A DNA stretch of 64,000 bases from positions 111,389 to 175,388 of the forward strand of contig JADKBZ010000014.1 in the NCBI GenBank assembly GCA_016714815.1, written 5' to 3'. Positions within the stretch are counted from its first letter, which is position 1; each line of letters starts with the position of its first letter. The position numbers were made by a program, and so were the translations under genes. Below, piece by piece: positions 25,594 through 34,875 of the stretch. The notes under the pieces were generated by a model. The model was not told the origin of the DNA, did not search any database, and saw only the letters and a list, made by a program, of their open reading frames with translations. Source of the DNA: Holophagales bacterium (GTDB taxonomy: Bacteria; Acidobacteriota; Thermoanaerobaculia; UBA5066).

Positions 25594-26591
25594 CTCCCCT
25601 CCTCTTTCAGCGAGCGGGTCATCAGGCGCGAGACCGCCTCCCTGGGCGCGAACGCGCCGGAGAGGATCGCCGTCACCGTCTCGGCGATCGGCATCTCCAC
25701 GCCGACGCTCCGCGCGAGCTCGACGACGGCGCCGGCGGTGGAGACCCCTTCCGCCACCTCGCCGCCGAGCGAGGAGAGCGCGTCCTCGACGCTCCGGCCC
25801 GAAGCGAGCGCGAGGCCGACCCGGCGGTTGCGCGAGAGGTCGCCCGTGGCCGTCAGGATGAGGTCGCCGACCCCCGCGAGCCCGGAGAAGGTCTCGGGCA
25901 GGCCGCCGAGGCGCGTCCCGAGCCTCCGGATCTCGGCCAGGGCCCGGGTGAGGAGCGCCGCCCGGGTGTTCTGGCCGAGCTTCAGCCCGTCGACGATCCC
26001 GGCCGCGATGGCGACGACGTTCTTCGTGGCTCCGGAAATCTCGACCCCGACGACGTCCGCCGAGCGGTAGAGCCGGAACGTGGGCGAGGCGAGCCCCTTC
26101 TGCACCCGGACCGCGACGTCGCCATCCGCGCAGGCGACGACCGCCGCCGCGGGAAGCCCCCGCGCGACCTCGAGCGCGAAGGTCGGCCCGGACAGGACCG
26201 CGACGGGCGTTTCGGGTCCCAGGATGTCCCTCATCATCTGGGTCGTCCGGCGGTGGGTCCCGACCTCGATCCCCTTCGACGCCGAGACGACGGGCACCCC
26301 GGCCGGGAGGAACTCCCTGAGGCGGGTCAGCTCGCCCGAGGTCCACTGGACCGACACGGACCAGAGAACCGCCTCGGCCCCGTCGAAGGCCTCTTCCGGG
26401 CTCATCGTCGGCTCGACGAGCTCGGGAAGCGGCTCGACTCCCGGCAACGAGGGGTGCGCGCGCGTCGCGGCGATCGCCTCGACGATATCGGCCCGGTACC
26501 CGAGGAGGCTCACCGCGTGGCCGGCCCTCGCCCCGTGAAGCGCCAGGGCCGTTCCCCACGCTCCCGTCCCGACGATCGCGATCTTCTTCAA
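25590..26591 (-). CDS. gpsA: NAD(P)-dependent glycerol-3-phosphate dehydrogenase
   Basis: GpsA reduces dihydroxyacetone phosphate to sn-glycerol-3-phosphate for phospholipid synthesis. The 333-residue protein has the family's motif GTGAWGTALA (residues 8-17), the SASKGIE segment, VLSGPTFALEVARG, the catalytic lysine region SGATKNVVAIAAGI, and the LSRNRRVG / GVSTAGAVVE C-terminal marks. TTG 26591 overlaps the cinA stop as TTGA. The gene is third in the abcF-cinA-gpsA-amidotransferase unit. Confidence 0.96.
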   Translation of the reverse strand: MKKIAIVGTGAWGTALALHGARAGHAVSLLGYRADIVEAIAATRAHPSLPGVEPLPELVEPTMSPEEAFDGAEAVLWSVSVQWTSGELTRLREFLPAGVPVVSASKGIEVGTHRRTTQMMRDILGPETPVAVLSGPTFALEVARGLPAAAVVACADGDVAVRVQKGLASPTFRLYRSADVVGVEISGATKNVVAIAAGIVDGLKLGQNTRAALLTRALAEIRRLGTRLGGLPETFSGLAGVGDLILTATGDLSRNRRVGLALASGRSVEDALSSLGGEVAEGVSTAGAVVELARSVGVEMPIAETVTAILSGAFAPREAVSRLMTRSLKEEGS

Positions 26592-27847
26592 TCGAGCTCC
26601 CCCCTCTCCAGCAGCCAGCCGCGGATCATCGCCAGCGCCGCCGACGTCGTCCACCGGCGCACCATAGCGCGGTCGCCCGGGAGAACGAGCCGTTCGTGCC
26701 GCCGGCTCCCGTCGGCGGCGGCCAGGGCGACGTGGACGGTGCCGACCGGCTTGTCCTCCGTCCCGCCCCCGGGCCCCGCGATTCCGGTCACGCCGACGCC
26801 CACCGTGGTCCCGAAGCGGAGCCGAACTCCCTCGGCCATCTCCCGCGCGACCTCCTCGGAGACCGCGCCGTGCGCCTCGAGGGTGGCGGGCGAGACGCCG
26901 AGGATCTCCGACTTCACCACGTTCGCGTAGGTCACCGCCCCGCCGACGAAGTACGCGGACGAGCCGGCGACGTCGGTGATTCGGGAGGCGACCATCCCGC
27001 CGGTGCACGACTCCGCCAGCGCGAGAGTCAGGCCGGAGCCGGCGAGGAGCGTTCCGACGACCCCCTCGAGAGTCTCGTCATCCCGGCCGAAGAGCGCCGG
27101 CCCGACCGCCGAACGGAAATCCGCCTCCAGGACGTCGAGCTCCCCGCCGGCCTCCCCGGGTGTCCCTCTCGCGGCGAAGTGGAGCTGGACCTCTCCGGGC
27201 GCCACAGCGAGGATCGTGACGTCGTGCCCGCGGTGCGCCTCGTAGACCGGGCGGACGAGCTCCTCCACCATGCTCTCGCCGAGGCCGACCACCTTCAGCA
27301 CCCGGCGGTGGAGGCCGGGCGGGGCTCCGCCGCGCGTCAGGTGCGGAAGGACGCCCTCGGCGAAGACCCCTTTCATCTCCGCGGGCGGCCCGGGGAGGAG
27401 GACGATCGTCTTCCCCTCCGCCTCGACGAGGTAGCCGGGAGCGGTGCCGCGCCGGTTCGGAAGGACGACGGCCCCCTCGATCACGTCGGCCTGCTTGGCG
27501 TTCACCTCGGGCATCTCCCGCCCGCGCCTCTGGAACCGCTCCCTCAGCCGCTGGAGGATCTCCTCGTCGCGGATCAGCTTTCGCCCGAGGAGTGCCGCCA
27601 CGGCTTCCTTCGTCCGGTCGTCCTCGGTCGGCCCGAGGCCTCCCGTGACGCAGAGGAGGGGGGCGCGGGTGAGCGCGAAGGAGAGCTCGGCCAGAAGGTC
27701 GTCCCAGCCGTCGACGACGCACGCCTTCCTCACGACCCGGATCCCGATCGCCTCCAGCTCGCCCGTCAGGAAGAGGGAGTTGGTGTCCACGCGCGTCGTT
27801 CCGAGGAGCTCGCTCCCGACGGCGAGAATGGAAGCGGTTCGGGTCAT
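26588..27847 (-). CDS. cinA: CinA family protein (competence/damage-inducible, NMN deamidase)
   Basis: This is a two-domain CinA of 419 residues. The N-terminal MoCF-like domain has AVGSELLGTTRVDTNS and TGGLGPTEDDRTKEA, matching ADP-ribose pyrophosphatase (COG1058). The C-terminal PncC domain has LALAESCTGGMVASRIT and VTGIAGPGGGTEDKPVGTV, which deamidates NMN. Together they clean up pyridine nucleotide by-products. ATG 27847 overlaps the ABC-F stop by 4 bp. Confidence 0.96.
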   Translation of the reverse strand: MTRTASILAVGSELLGTTRVDTNSLFLTGELEAIGIRVVRKACVVDGWDDLLAELSFALTRAPLLCVTGGLGPTEDDRTKEAVAALLGRKLIRDEEILQRLRERFQRRGREMPEVNAKQADVIEGAVVLPNRRGTAPGYLVEAEGKTIVLLPGPPAEMKGVFAEGVLPHLTRGGAPPGLHRRVLKVVGLGESMVEELVRPVYEAHRGHDVTILAVAPGEVQLHFAARGTPGEAGGELDVLEADFRSAVGPALFGRDDETLEGVVGTLLAGSGLTLALAESCTGGMVASRITDVAGSSAYFVGGAVTYANVVKSEILGVSPATLEAHGAVSEEVAREMAEGVRLRFGTTVGVGVTGIAGPGGGTEDKPVGTVHVALAAADGSRRHERLVLPGDRAMVRRWTTSAALAMIRGWLLERGELD

Positions 27848-29787
27848 GCGGGGACCTCCTGCTCGAGTTTCTGCACGGCCTCTTCCCAGGCCGCCCAACG
27901 GGAGTCGAGGGCCTTCTGCGCCTCCTCCCGCGAGAGGGTCAGCTCCCGCGTCCGCGGCCCGTCCTTCCAGGCGGAGGGCTCCGCGAGCGCGGCGTCGATC
28001 TCGCGGATCCGCTCCTCGAGGCGGGCGACCTCCTCCTCGAGCGCCTCCACCTCGCGGCGCGCCTTCGCGCGCTGCCGGTCTGCCTGACGGTCCGGGCGGC
28101 GCACGGCCTTCGGCCCGGGCTCGGCCGGAGCTGTCCGGACGGGAGCCTGGGCCACGGCCTTCCCGGCCGCCCGGCGCCGCGTGAGCTCGGAAAACCCCCC
28201 GGGCCAGAGCGTCGCCTCGCGCCCCTGCACCTCGAGGACGTGCGTCGCGATCCGGTCGACGAACCAGCGGTCGTGCGAGACGAAAAGAATGGTTCCTTCG
28301 AAGTCCAGGAGCGCCTCCTCGAGGCGCTCGCGCGAGTCGAGGTCGAGGTGGTTCGTCGGCTCGTCGAGGAGGAGGAGATTGGCGCCGCCGAAAACGATGC
28401 GGGCGAGGGAGAGGCGCCCCTTCTCGCCCCCGGAGAGGGTCCCGACCTTCTGTTCCACCTCGTCGCCCCGGAAGTCGAAGAGGGCGAGGAAGTCGCGCGC
28501 CTCGACGTCGAGGAGGCTCGGGTCGAGGTCGCGGACGACGTCGAGGACCGTCCAGGAGGGAGCCAGGTCGCGCATCTCCTGGTCGTAGTAGCCGACGAGG
28601 ACGCCCGTTCCAAGGGCGGCGCTCCCGGAGATCGGAGGCAGGAGGCGGGCCATCGTCTTCAGGAGGGTCGTCTTCCCGCATCCGTTCGGCCCCCAGAGGG
28701 CGATCCGCTCGCCGCGGCGCAGGAGGAACGAGACGGGCGACAGGAGCGGGCCGGTCTCGGGGTAGCCCGGGACGAGGCCCTTCAGCTCGAGGACCCGGTC
28801 GCCCGAGGCCCTCGCCTCCTCGAACCGGAAGAGGACGTCGTTGGCGTCTTCCCGCGGCGCTTCGACCCGCTCGAGCCTGGCGAGCATCTTCCGCCGGGAC
28901 TGGGCCTGCTTCGTCTTCTGCCCGGCGATGTTGCGGCGGATGAAGTCCTCGGTCCGCTCGACGAGCTTCCGCTGCTCCTCGGCCGCTTTCGCGCGTATCC
29001 GGTCGCGCTCGGCTTTCAGCTTCCGGTAGGCGTCGTAGTCGCCCGGGTACTCCTCGAGGACCCCGTGGGCCACCTCGACGATCCGGTCGGCGACGGCGTT
29101 GAGGAAATGCCGGTCGTGCGAGACGACGAGCGCGGCCTGCGCCGCCGCGTTCTTCCGTTCCACGAGCCAGGTCTCGAGGAACTCGAGTCCCGCCACGTCG
29201 AGGTGGTTCGTCGGCTCGTCGAGCAGAAGGACCGACGCGTCGCCGAGGAGGAGGCGCGCGATCTGGGCCCGGTGCTTCTGCCCCCCGGAGAGCTCCCCGA
29301 CGTGCCGGTCCCACGTCTCGCGGGGCAGGCCGACGCCGAGGAGCACCCGCTCGACGCGCGCGTCCGCCTCGTAGCCGCCGTTGCGCTCGAAACGCTCGCG
29401 GAGCGCGTCGTGCTCGGCGAGAAGCGGCTCGACGGACCCTTCGGCCCCGGCCTCGGACGAGGCCGCGATCGCGACCTCGAGGCGGCGCATCTCGGTCTCG
29501 AGTCCCCGGAGCCCCGCCTGCGCCCGTGCGACGAACTCGCGGAGCGGCTCGTCGCCTTCCGGCTCCACCGCCTGCTCGAGGGAGGCGAAGGTCGTCCCTC
29601 CCGCCAGGAGGACACGCCCCGAATCGGGTTCGACGAGCCCCTGGACGATTCGAAGGAGCGTCGACTTCCCCGCCCCGTTGCGTCCGACGAGGCCGGCGAC
29701 CCGACCCGGGTCGTGCTGCCACGTGGCACCTGCGAGAACGGTCTTCTCCCCGAACCCCTTGTGGACGCGCTCGAGCCTGTAGAGCAC
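27844..29787 (-). CDS. ABC-F family ATP-binding protein (ribosome-associated type)
   Basis: This is a soluble ABC-F protein of 647 residues with two ATPase domains and no membrane part. The first domain has GRNGAGKST and LSGGQKHRAQIARLL with LLLDEPTNHLD. The second has GPNGCGKTT and LSGGEKGRLSLARI with LLLDEPTNHLD. Between them is a basic linker helix (about 250-300) and at the C-terminus a coiled coil (EVEALEEEVARLEERI) as in Uup. The family acts on stalled or initiating ribosomes. GTG 29787 follows a TATCCT box by 6 nt without a ribosome site. Confidence 0.93.
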   Translation of the reverse strand: MLYRLERVHKGFGEKTVLAGATWQHDPGRVAGLVGRNGAGKSTLLRIVQGLVEPDSGRVLLAGGTTFASLEQAVEPEGDEPLREFVARAQAGLRGLETEMRRLEVAIAASSEAGAEGSVEPLLAEHDALRERFERNGGYEADARVERVLLGVGLPRETWDRHVGELSGGQKHRAQIARLLLGDASVLLLDEPTNHLDVAGLEFLETWLVERKNAAAQAALVVSHDRHFLNAVADRIVEVAHGVLEEYPGDYDAYRKLKAERDRIRAKAAEEQRKLVERTEDFIRRNIAGQKTKQAQSRRKMLARLERVEAPREDANDVLFRFEEARASGDRVLELKGLVPGYPETGPLLSPVSFLLRRGERIALWGPNGCGKTTLLKTMARLLPPISGSAALGTGVLVGYYDQEMRDLAPSWTVLDVVRDLDPSLLDVEARDFLALFDFRGDEVEQKVGTLSGGEKGRLSLARIVFGGANLLLLDEPTNHLDLDSRERLEEALLDFEGTILFVSHDRWFVDRIATHVLEVQGREATLWPGGFSELTRRRAAGKAVAQAPVRTAPAEPGPKAVRRPDRQADRQRAKARREVEALEEEVARLEERIREIDAALAEPSAWKDGPRTRELTLSREEAQKALDSRWAAWEEAVQKLEQEVPA

Positions 29788-29793
29788 GCGCGG

Positions 29794-29799
29794 AGGATA
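29794..29799 (-). promoter_or_regulatory. -10 box (TATCCT) of the ABC-F operon
   Basis: TATCCT on the minus strand ends 6 nt before GTG 29787 with no ribosome site in between, suggesting a leaderless four-gene message. Confidence 0.45.
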
Positions 29800-29830
29800 A
29801 CCTCAGAGGTTGTCCGGGCCGGTTCGAACC

Positions 29831-30745
29831 CTAGGCCGCCACGCCTCCGGAGTCGACGCGGTTGCGCCCCTCCGCCTTGGCTCTGTAGAGCCTCACGTCG
29901 GCGGCCTTCAAGAGGTCGGTCGATCCCCGGGCGTCGCCCGGGAAGCAGGCGACGCCGCCGCTGATCGTGACGCGCCCGAGCGGCTGCGTCTCGCCTCCGG
30001 CGAAGTCCATCGCTTCGATGCGGGCCCGCGCCGTCTCGGCCACCTGCAGCGCTTCCTTGAGCGAGGCGCCGTAGAGGAGGATCACGAACTCCTCGCCCCC
30101 GAATCGGGCGACGATGTCGCCCCGGCGGGCGGTGCCGCGCAGGAGGTCGGAGACCTGGACGAGGACGACGTTCCCGGCCGGGTGGCCGTGGGTGTCGTTG
30201 TAGGCCTTGAAGTGGTCGATGTCGAAGAGGACGACGCTCACCGCGTCGCGCATCTGGACGGCGCGATCGAGCTCGAGGTCGAGGCGTTCGATGAAGAACC
30301 CGTAGTTGTACAGGGACGTGAGCCGGTCGGTGATGGCCCTGTGCTGGCTCTGGGTCACCATTCGCGAGAGGCTGCGAATCCTCTGGGACTCGATCCGGAA
30401 GAGCTCTCCCATGAGGTCCGGCCGGTCGCGGATGAAGTCGAGGAACTGCTTGGCGCCGATCGTCCGGATCCGGCAGTCGGTGGCCGCGCGCAGGCCCGCC
30501 GAGCGGGCTCCGCCGTCGAGGCAGGCCATCTCTCCGAGGACGTCGCCAGCGCGCGCCATCCGGAGGACGACGGGCTCGCCGGTCGGAGAGGACTGGAGGA
30601 TCTCGAACGTCCCCTCCACGAGGAGAACGACGGTTTCTCCCTTGGCCCCTTCCTGCCAGAGCTCCTCGCCGGCCTGGACCACGCCCTCGCGTCCGAGCGG
30701 CAGGAGCTCCCGGTAGAGATCGTTGACCGCTTCTGGTGCCCCCAT
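29831..30745 (-). CDS. Cyclic-nucleotide-binding diguanylate cyclase (cNMP-GGDEF)
   Basis: This is a cytosolic protein of 304 residues. Residues about 15-115 form a cNMP-binding domain, with a phosphate-binding cassette GDVLGEMACLDGGARSAGLRA (in parts) that keeps the R-S-A pattern. Residues about 135-295 form a GGDEF domain with GGEEF at 216-220 and the inhibitory-site RxxD at 207-210, five residues upstream, both intact. It should make c-di-GMP from GTP under control of cAMP or cGMP and by product inhibition. ATG 30745 has AGGAAC before it and a TATACT box at 30763-30768. It is divergent from a class III cyclase gene 66 bp away. Confidence 0.92.
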   Translation of the reverse strand: MGAPEAVNDLYRELLPLGREGVVQAGEELWQEGAKGETVVLLVEGTFEILQSSPTGEPVVLRMARAGDVLGEMACLDGGARSAGLRAATDCRIRTIGAKQFLDFIRDRPDLMGELFRIESQRIRSLSRMVTQSQHRAITDRLTSLYNYGFFIERLDLELDRAVQMRDAVSVVLFDIDHFKAYNDTHGHPAGNVVLVQVSDLLRGTARRGDIVARFGGEEFVILLYGASLKEALQVAETARARIEAMDFAGGETQPLGRVTISGGVACFPGDARGSTDLLKAADVRLYRAKAEGRNRVDSGGVAA

Positions 30746-30762
30746 CAGGTTCCTGTGCCGCC

Positions 30763-30768
30763 AGTATA
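30763..30768 (-). promoter_or_regulatory. -10 box (TATACT) of the cNMP-GGDEF gene
   Basis: TATACT on the minus strand is 17 nt before ATG 30745, leaving a short leader with an AGGAAC ribosome site. Confidence 0.45.
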
Positions 30769-30798
30769 TCGCTGTGGGGCCGGGCCGGGGTCGGGCGA

Positions 30799-30804
30799 TA
30801 CACT
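30799..30804 (+). promoter_or_regulatory. -10 box (TACACT) of the class III cyclase gene
   Basis: TACACT ends 7 nt before ATG 30812 with no Shine-Dalgarno sequence, consistent with a leaderless message. It lies 30 bp from the divergent TATACT box, so the two promoters share one short region. Confidence 0.45.
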
Positions 30805-30811
30805 GAACCGG

Positions 30812-32656
30812 ATGACCGACGAGAGCCTCCTCGACAAGGCCTTCTCGGCCCCGGAGCCGCAGACGAACCTCGGAGAGGGCAACAGCCTCGTCTCCGGCGA
30901 GCTGCTCTCCCGCCTCCGGCACGACATGCGGACGCCCATCCACCAGATCCTCGGCTACGCCGAGATGCTGGAGGAGGACGCCATCGCCTCCGGGCAGACC
31001 GGCTGGGCCGAGGATCTCGGCAAGATCCAGGCGGCGACCCGGCGGCTTCTCGGGATGGTCGACGGCCTCCCGGAACGGCTCCTCCCGGAATCGGGCGGAG
31101 CCCCCTTCGAAGAGCCCGGCGAGGAGCTCCCGTCGCCCGATGCGCCGATCCCGGAGGCGCCCCACGACGCCAGGCTGGAAGTGACGGGACCCATCCGGAG
31201 GGGAGACGTCGATCTCTCCCCGACGGAACCGGTCGAGCCCGCCCACCTCCTCGTCGTCGACGACAACGCGGAGAACCGCGAGATGCTCTCGCGCCGACTC
31301 CAGGGTCACGGGTTCACGATCGCCGTGGCCGAGAGCGGACCCGAAGCCCTCCGCCTCCTCGAGGAGACGCCCTTCGACCTCGTCCTCCTGGACGTCGTCA
31401 TGCCCGGGATGAGCGGTCTCGACGTCCTGCGTCACCTGCGGCCCCGGCACGCCGCGGCCGACCTGCCCGTCATCATGGCGACCGCCAGGGACGACTCGAA
31501 CGACGTCGTGACCGCCCTCCGCCTCGGCGCCAACGACTACGTCACCAAGCCCCTCGACTTCCCCGTCGTCCTCGCCCGGGTCGCGACCCAGCTCACCCTC
31601 TCGCGCGCCAAGGCGCGGATCAGCACGCTCGCGCGGGACCTGGAGGTGAGGAACCGTTTCATCTTCGAGACGTTCGGCCGCTACCTCTCGAACGAAGTCG
31701 TCGAGCAGCTCCTGCAGTCGCCGGAAGGCCTGAAGCTCGGAGGCGAGACGCGCAAGGTGACGCTCCTGATGTCCGACCTCCGGGGCTTCACGCAGCTGGC
31801 CGACCGGATCCCTCCCGACCGCGTCGTGAGGCTCCTGAACAACTACCTGGGCACGATGGTCGACGTCCTCCTCTCGTTCCAGGGGACGATCGACGAGTTC
31901 ATCGGCGACGCCATCCTCGCCATCTTCGGCGCCCCCGTGCAGCGCGAGGACGACGCCCTGCGCGCCGTGGCCTGCGCCGTCGAGATGCAGCGCGCCATGG
32001 AACGCGTCAACGACTTCAACCGGCGCGAAGGGCTCCCCGCCGTCGAGATGGGGATCGCGATTCACACCGGCGAGGTCGTCGTCGGCAACATCGGATCGGA
32101 CAAGCGGGCCAAGTACGGCGTCGTCGGAAGCCCCGTGAACCTGACCGCGCGGATCGAGTCGTACACGGTCGGCGGGCAGATCCTCGTCAGCGACCGCACC
32201 CGCCGGGAAGGCGGCTCCGACCTCTCCGTCGGAAGCGAGGTCGTCGTGCAGATGAAGGGGTTCGAGAAGCCGGTCTCCGCGTGGGACGTGCGCGGCGTCT
32301 CCGGCGGCTTCAACCTCTACCTGCGCGCTCGCGAGGAAGCGCTCGTTTCCCTCCACGGGCCGCTTCCGGTGCGGTTCGCGACGATCTCCGGCCAGCGCGT
32401 CGACGGGCCCGAGTCCGAGGGCCTCCTCGTGCGGCTCTCGATGAAGGAGGCCGAGATCGAAGCGCGCGAACGGCCCGAGCCCTTCCGGAACCTGAGGCTG
32501 CGGTTCGTCGCCCGCGACGGCAGCACGATCGCCGGAGAGGTCTACGGCAAGGTCTCGACGCCGAAGCTCACCACGAAGGGCTTCGGCCTGAGGTTCACGT
32601 CGCTCCCCCCGGAGATCCGCTCCTTCCTCGAGTCGATCCTGGCCGGGAGCCGCTGA
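30812..32656 (+). CDS. HisKA-like / receiver / class III nucleotide cyclase / PilZ-like protein
   Basis: This is a 614-residue cytosolic signalling protein. Residues 28-60 resemble a histidine-kinase dimerisation helix (LRHDMRTPIHQILGYAEML, H37), but no kinase ATPase domain follows. Residues 145-260 are a receiver domain with D194 as phospho-acceptor and K246. Residues 310-495 are a class III cyclase with metal Asp D322 (SDLRGF) and D366 (GDA), and transition-state N443/R447. The purine-contact positions are E362 and G436 instead of Lys and Thr/Asp. Residues about 505-612 look PilZ-like (LSMKEAEI, TTKGFGLRF). It probably makes cAMP or cGMP under phosphorelay control. It is divergent from the cNMP-GGDEF gene. 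Confidence 0.9.
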   Translation: MTDESLLDKAFSAPEPQTNLGEGNSLVSGELLSRLRHDMRTPIHQILGYAEMLEEDAIASGQTGWAEDLGKIQAATRRLLGMVDGLPERLLPESGGAPFEEPGEELPSPDAPIPEAPHDARLEVTGPIRRGDVDLSPTEPVEPAHLLVVDDNAENREMLSRRLQGHGFTIAVAESGPEALRLLEETPFDLVLLDVVMPGMSGLDVLRHLRPRHAAADLPVIMATARDDSNDVVTALRLGANDYVTKPLDFPVVLARVATQLTLSRAKARISTLARDLEVRNRFIFETFGRYLSNEVVEQLLQSPEGLKLGGETRKVTLLMSDLRGFTQLADRIPPDRVVRLLNNYLGTMVDVLLSFQGTIDEFIGDAILAIFGAPVQREDDALRAVACAVEMQRAMERVNDFNRREGLPAVEMGIAIHTGEVVVGNIGSDKRAKYGVVGSPVNLTARIESYTVGGQILVSDRTRREGGSDLSVGSEVVVQMKGFEKPVSAWDVRGVSGGFNLYLRAREEALVSLHGPLPVRFATISGQRVDGPESEGLLVRLSMKEAEIEARERPEPFRNLRLRFVARDGSTIAGEVYGKVSTPKLTTKGFGLRFTSLPPEIRSFLESILAGSR

Positions 32657-32848
32657 GCTTCCCCGACGCCTCCGGCATCCCTGCCCCCCTGGCTATCCGC
32701 GCCGGCCTGGAGGCAGCAGATCAGCGCCGGGGCCGATTCACCGCCACCAGGTCGTCCACGCGGTCGCTTTCCTGACCTGGGAGGCCACAAGCTGTCTTGG
32801 AGAGGGCGTCGCCCGCGTCCTGAAGACGCAGCTGGCGCGGGGAAGGAT

Positions 32849-34672
32849 CTACGGCTTTGGACAGGGTGGGTTCGTCGGACGAGACGCATGGAGCGCGAAC
32901 AGCTCGAACACCCAGCAGGCGTTCGGATTCGCGTCCCTCGCCGCGTCGATCTCCGGGGCGAGGCCCGCCATCGTCTCCTCCGTCGTGTCGATACCCAGCC
33001 TCGCGTCGTGCAGGTCGGCGTCGAAGGTGATCGCCTGCCGGCCTCCCATCGCGAGGCTCCACCGCGGCCACGTCGGCAGGGAGGAGCGCCTCGGGTTCGG
33101 GTCGAGCGTCCTCACGAACGAGGCGAGGTAGTCCATCATCACGCCCTGGAGCGCGACGCGGCCCTCGCGGTTCGCGGGTGTGAACGAGAGGTCCCAGGCG
33201 TCGCGGCTGCCGCCCTGAAAGAACGGGACGTCCATCGAGTGGGCGGCGCCGAAGTAGGTGCCGAAGTCCGCCAGGGCCGGGTCTCCGCCGCCCGACCAGT
33301 CGAACCGGTAAGCGTAGACCGCGCGGCGGGCGTCCGCTGCCGTCAGGCTCCGGGCCAGGTCGTCGACGCCGTACGCCTGCATCAGCCGCGACTTCAGGCT
33401 CGCGACGAGGGCGTAGAAGTCCCGGTCGGCCTGCAAGGGCAGGACGTCGGTCGGGTTCATCCGGGGGCCGACCCCGATGACGTTGAACAGGCTGGCCCAC
33501 GTGACGCGCGGGTCGCCGGACGGCACGGTCCCGCCGGAGAGTTCCTTCACGGGATCCCCGTAGACGGGCATGAAGTCCTTCCACTCGTCCCTGGTACTCC
33601 CGATCAGGACCGGGACGCGAGCCACCATCCCGTCCGCGATGGCATCCGCCCAGCTCGCCGTCGGGACGACATAGCCGTCCTGGATCGGCTCGTGAGCGGG
33701 CATGAACCCGACCTTCCCGTCAGTGCCGTCCCTTCGGGCGCGGAGGATCTCCTCGGCCGTCTTGTCCCGCAGGTACACCTCGATCTCTTCGGACTTCATG
33801 GCGGCGCGGACCGCCGCCGCTCCCTCTGCATCGGACGCCCGCCCGTCGCGGATCAGCAGACCGTCGATCGTTTCATTCGTCATCTCGTCGGCCTCTTCCC
33901 GGGTGTACGGGAGCATGCCGAGGCTCTGCAGGACGGCCCCACGGAAGAGCCCCCTCGAGAGCGGAGAGGCGAGGATGGTCATCGTGTTTCCGGCGCCGGA
34001 GGACTGTCCGCCGACGACGACCTTCGCCGGATCGCCGCCAAACGCGGAGATGCTCTCCCGGACCCAGCCGAGGGCCTTCAGCTGGTCGAGCGTGCCGTAG
34101 TCGCCGGACTTGTCCCTGGCGGAACCGGACTGGCGAAGGGCCGGATGGGTGAGGAACCCGAGGGCGGAGACCCGGTACTGGATCGTGACGACGACGATGT
34201 TCCCGCGTCGGGCGAGACCACCAGGGTCGTAGTCGGCGACGGAGCCGAAACTGTTCGAGCCGCCGTGGATGAAGACGTAGACCGGGAGGTCCTTCTCGTG
34301 GGTCCTGGGCCGATAGACGTTCAGGTAGAGACAGTCCTCGCTTCCCGTGAAGGCATCCGAGCTTCTCCAGTACTTGTCGTACACCTGCTGCGCGCACGGG
34401 CCGGGATCGGAGGTGGCGTCCCGGACGCCGGTCCAGGCGACGGGATCGAGCGGAGCCTTCCACCGGAGAGCACCTACCGGCGGCTGGGCGTAGGGGACGC
34501 CCTTCCAGACGAGCGTGTGGCCATCGGGCGAGAAGCCCTGGACGATGCCGAACGGTGTGTGCGCGACCGGCCCGGCCACGTTCGCCCGATCGAGAAGAGA
34601 TTCCTGGCCCGAGAGCGGTCCCGTCGCCAGAGTCAGCCAGATCGCCACGGCGGCCAACGGACGTGTTTTCAT
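32849..34672 (-). CDS. Secreted type-B carboxylesterase
   Basis: This is an exported esterase/lipase of 607 residues. A signal peptide (LAAVAIWLTLATGPLSGQ) is followed by the carboxylesterase core: WKGVPYAQPPVGALRW, EDCLYLNVYRP (about 112-122), oxyanion HGGSNSFG, and nucleophile GGQSSGA with S224. The usual family elbow is GESAG, so Gln and Ser replace Glu and Ala next to the nucleophile; GxSxG itself is kept. A GSTRDEW loop and a C-terminal His in GAAHSMDVPFF complete the triad region. Both flanks are about 200 bp with no gene, and a broken efflux gene lies upstream, so this looks like an accessory patch. Confidence 0.92.
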   Translation of the reverse strand: MKTRPLAAVAIWLTLATGPLSGQESLLDRANVAGPVAHTPFGIVQGFSPDGHTLVWKGVPYAQPPVGALRWKAPLDPVAWTGVRDATSDPGPCAQQVYDKYWRSSDAFTGSEDCLYLNVYRPRTHEKDLPVYVFIHGGSNSFGSVADYDPGGLARRGNIVVVTIQYRVSALGFLTHPALRQSGSARDKSGDYGTLDQLKALGWVRESISAFGGDPAKVVVGGQSSGAGNTMTILASPLSRGLFRGAVLQSLGMLPYTREEADEMTNETIDGLLIRDGRASDAEGAAAVRAAMKSEEIEVYLRDKTAEEILRARRDGTDGKVGFMPAHEPIQDGYVVPTASWADAIADGMVARVPVLIGSTRDEWKDFMPVYGDPVKELSGGTVPSGDPRVTWASLFNVIGVGPRMNPTDVLPLQADRDFYALVASLKSRLMQAYGVDDLARSLTAADARRAVYAYRFDWSGGGDPALADFGTYFGAAHSMDVPFFQGGSRDAWDLSFTPANREGRVALQGVMMDYLASFVRTLDPNPRRSSLPTWPRWSLAMGGRQAITFDADLHDARLGIDTTEETMAGLAPEIDAARDANPNACWVFELFALHASRPTNPPCPKP

Positions 34673-34875
34673 TTCCCCTCCCGCGGCTTCGTGGCCGCCG
34701 TCCGAACGCGACGACCAGGTTCAACCGCCCGAGCCCTTTCGAAGCGCAACATCGCTGCCAGCCCGTCGGAACGCGCAATCCGCTGAATCAGCGGGCTCTC
34801 GCCGGGGATTCGTGTGTCCGCGGGTGTCAGCGTGTGTCCAGGTCGTCGATCTGGAACACGGGCCGGAGCGTCACC

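Noticed and set aside
32657..32848. Small gene after the cyclase
   Set aside because: Frames are shadows of flanking sequence and no start with ribosome site is seen.
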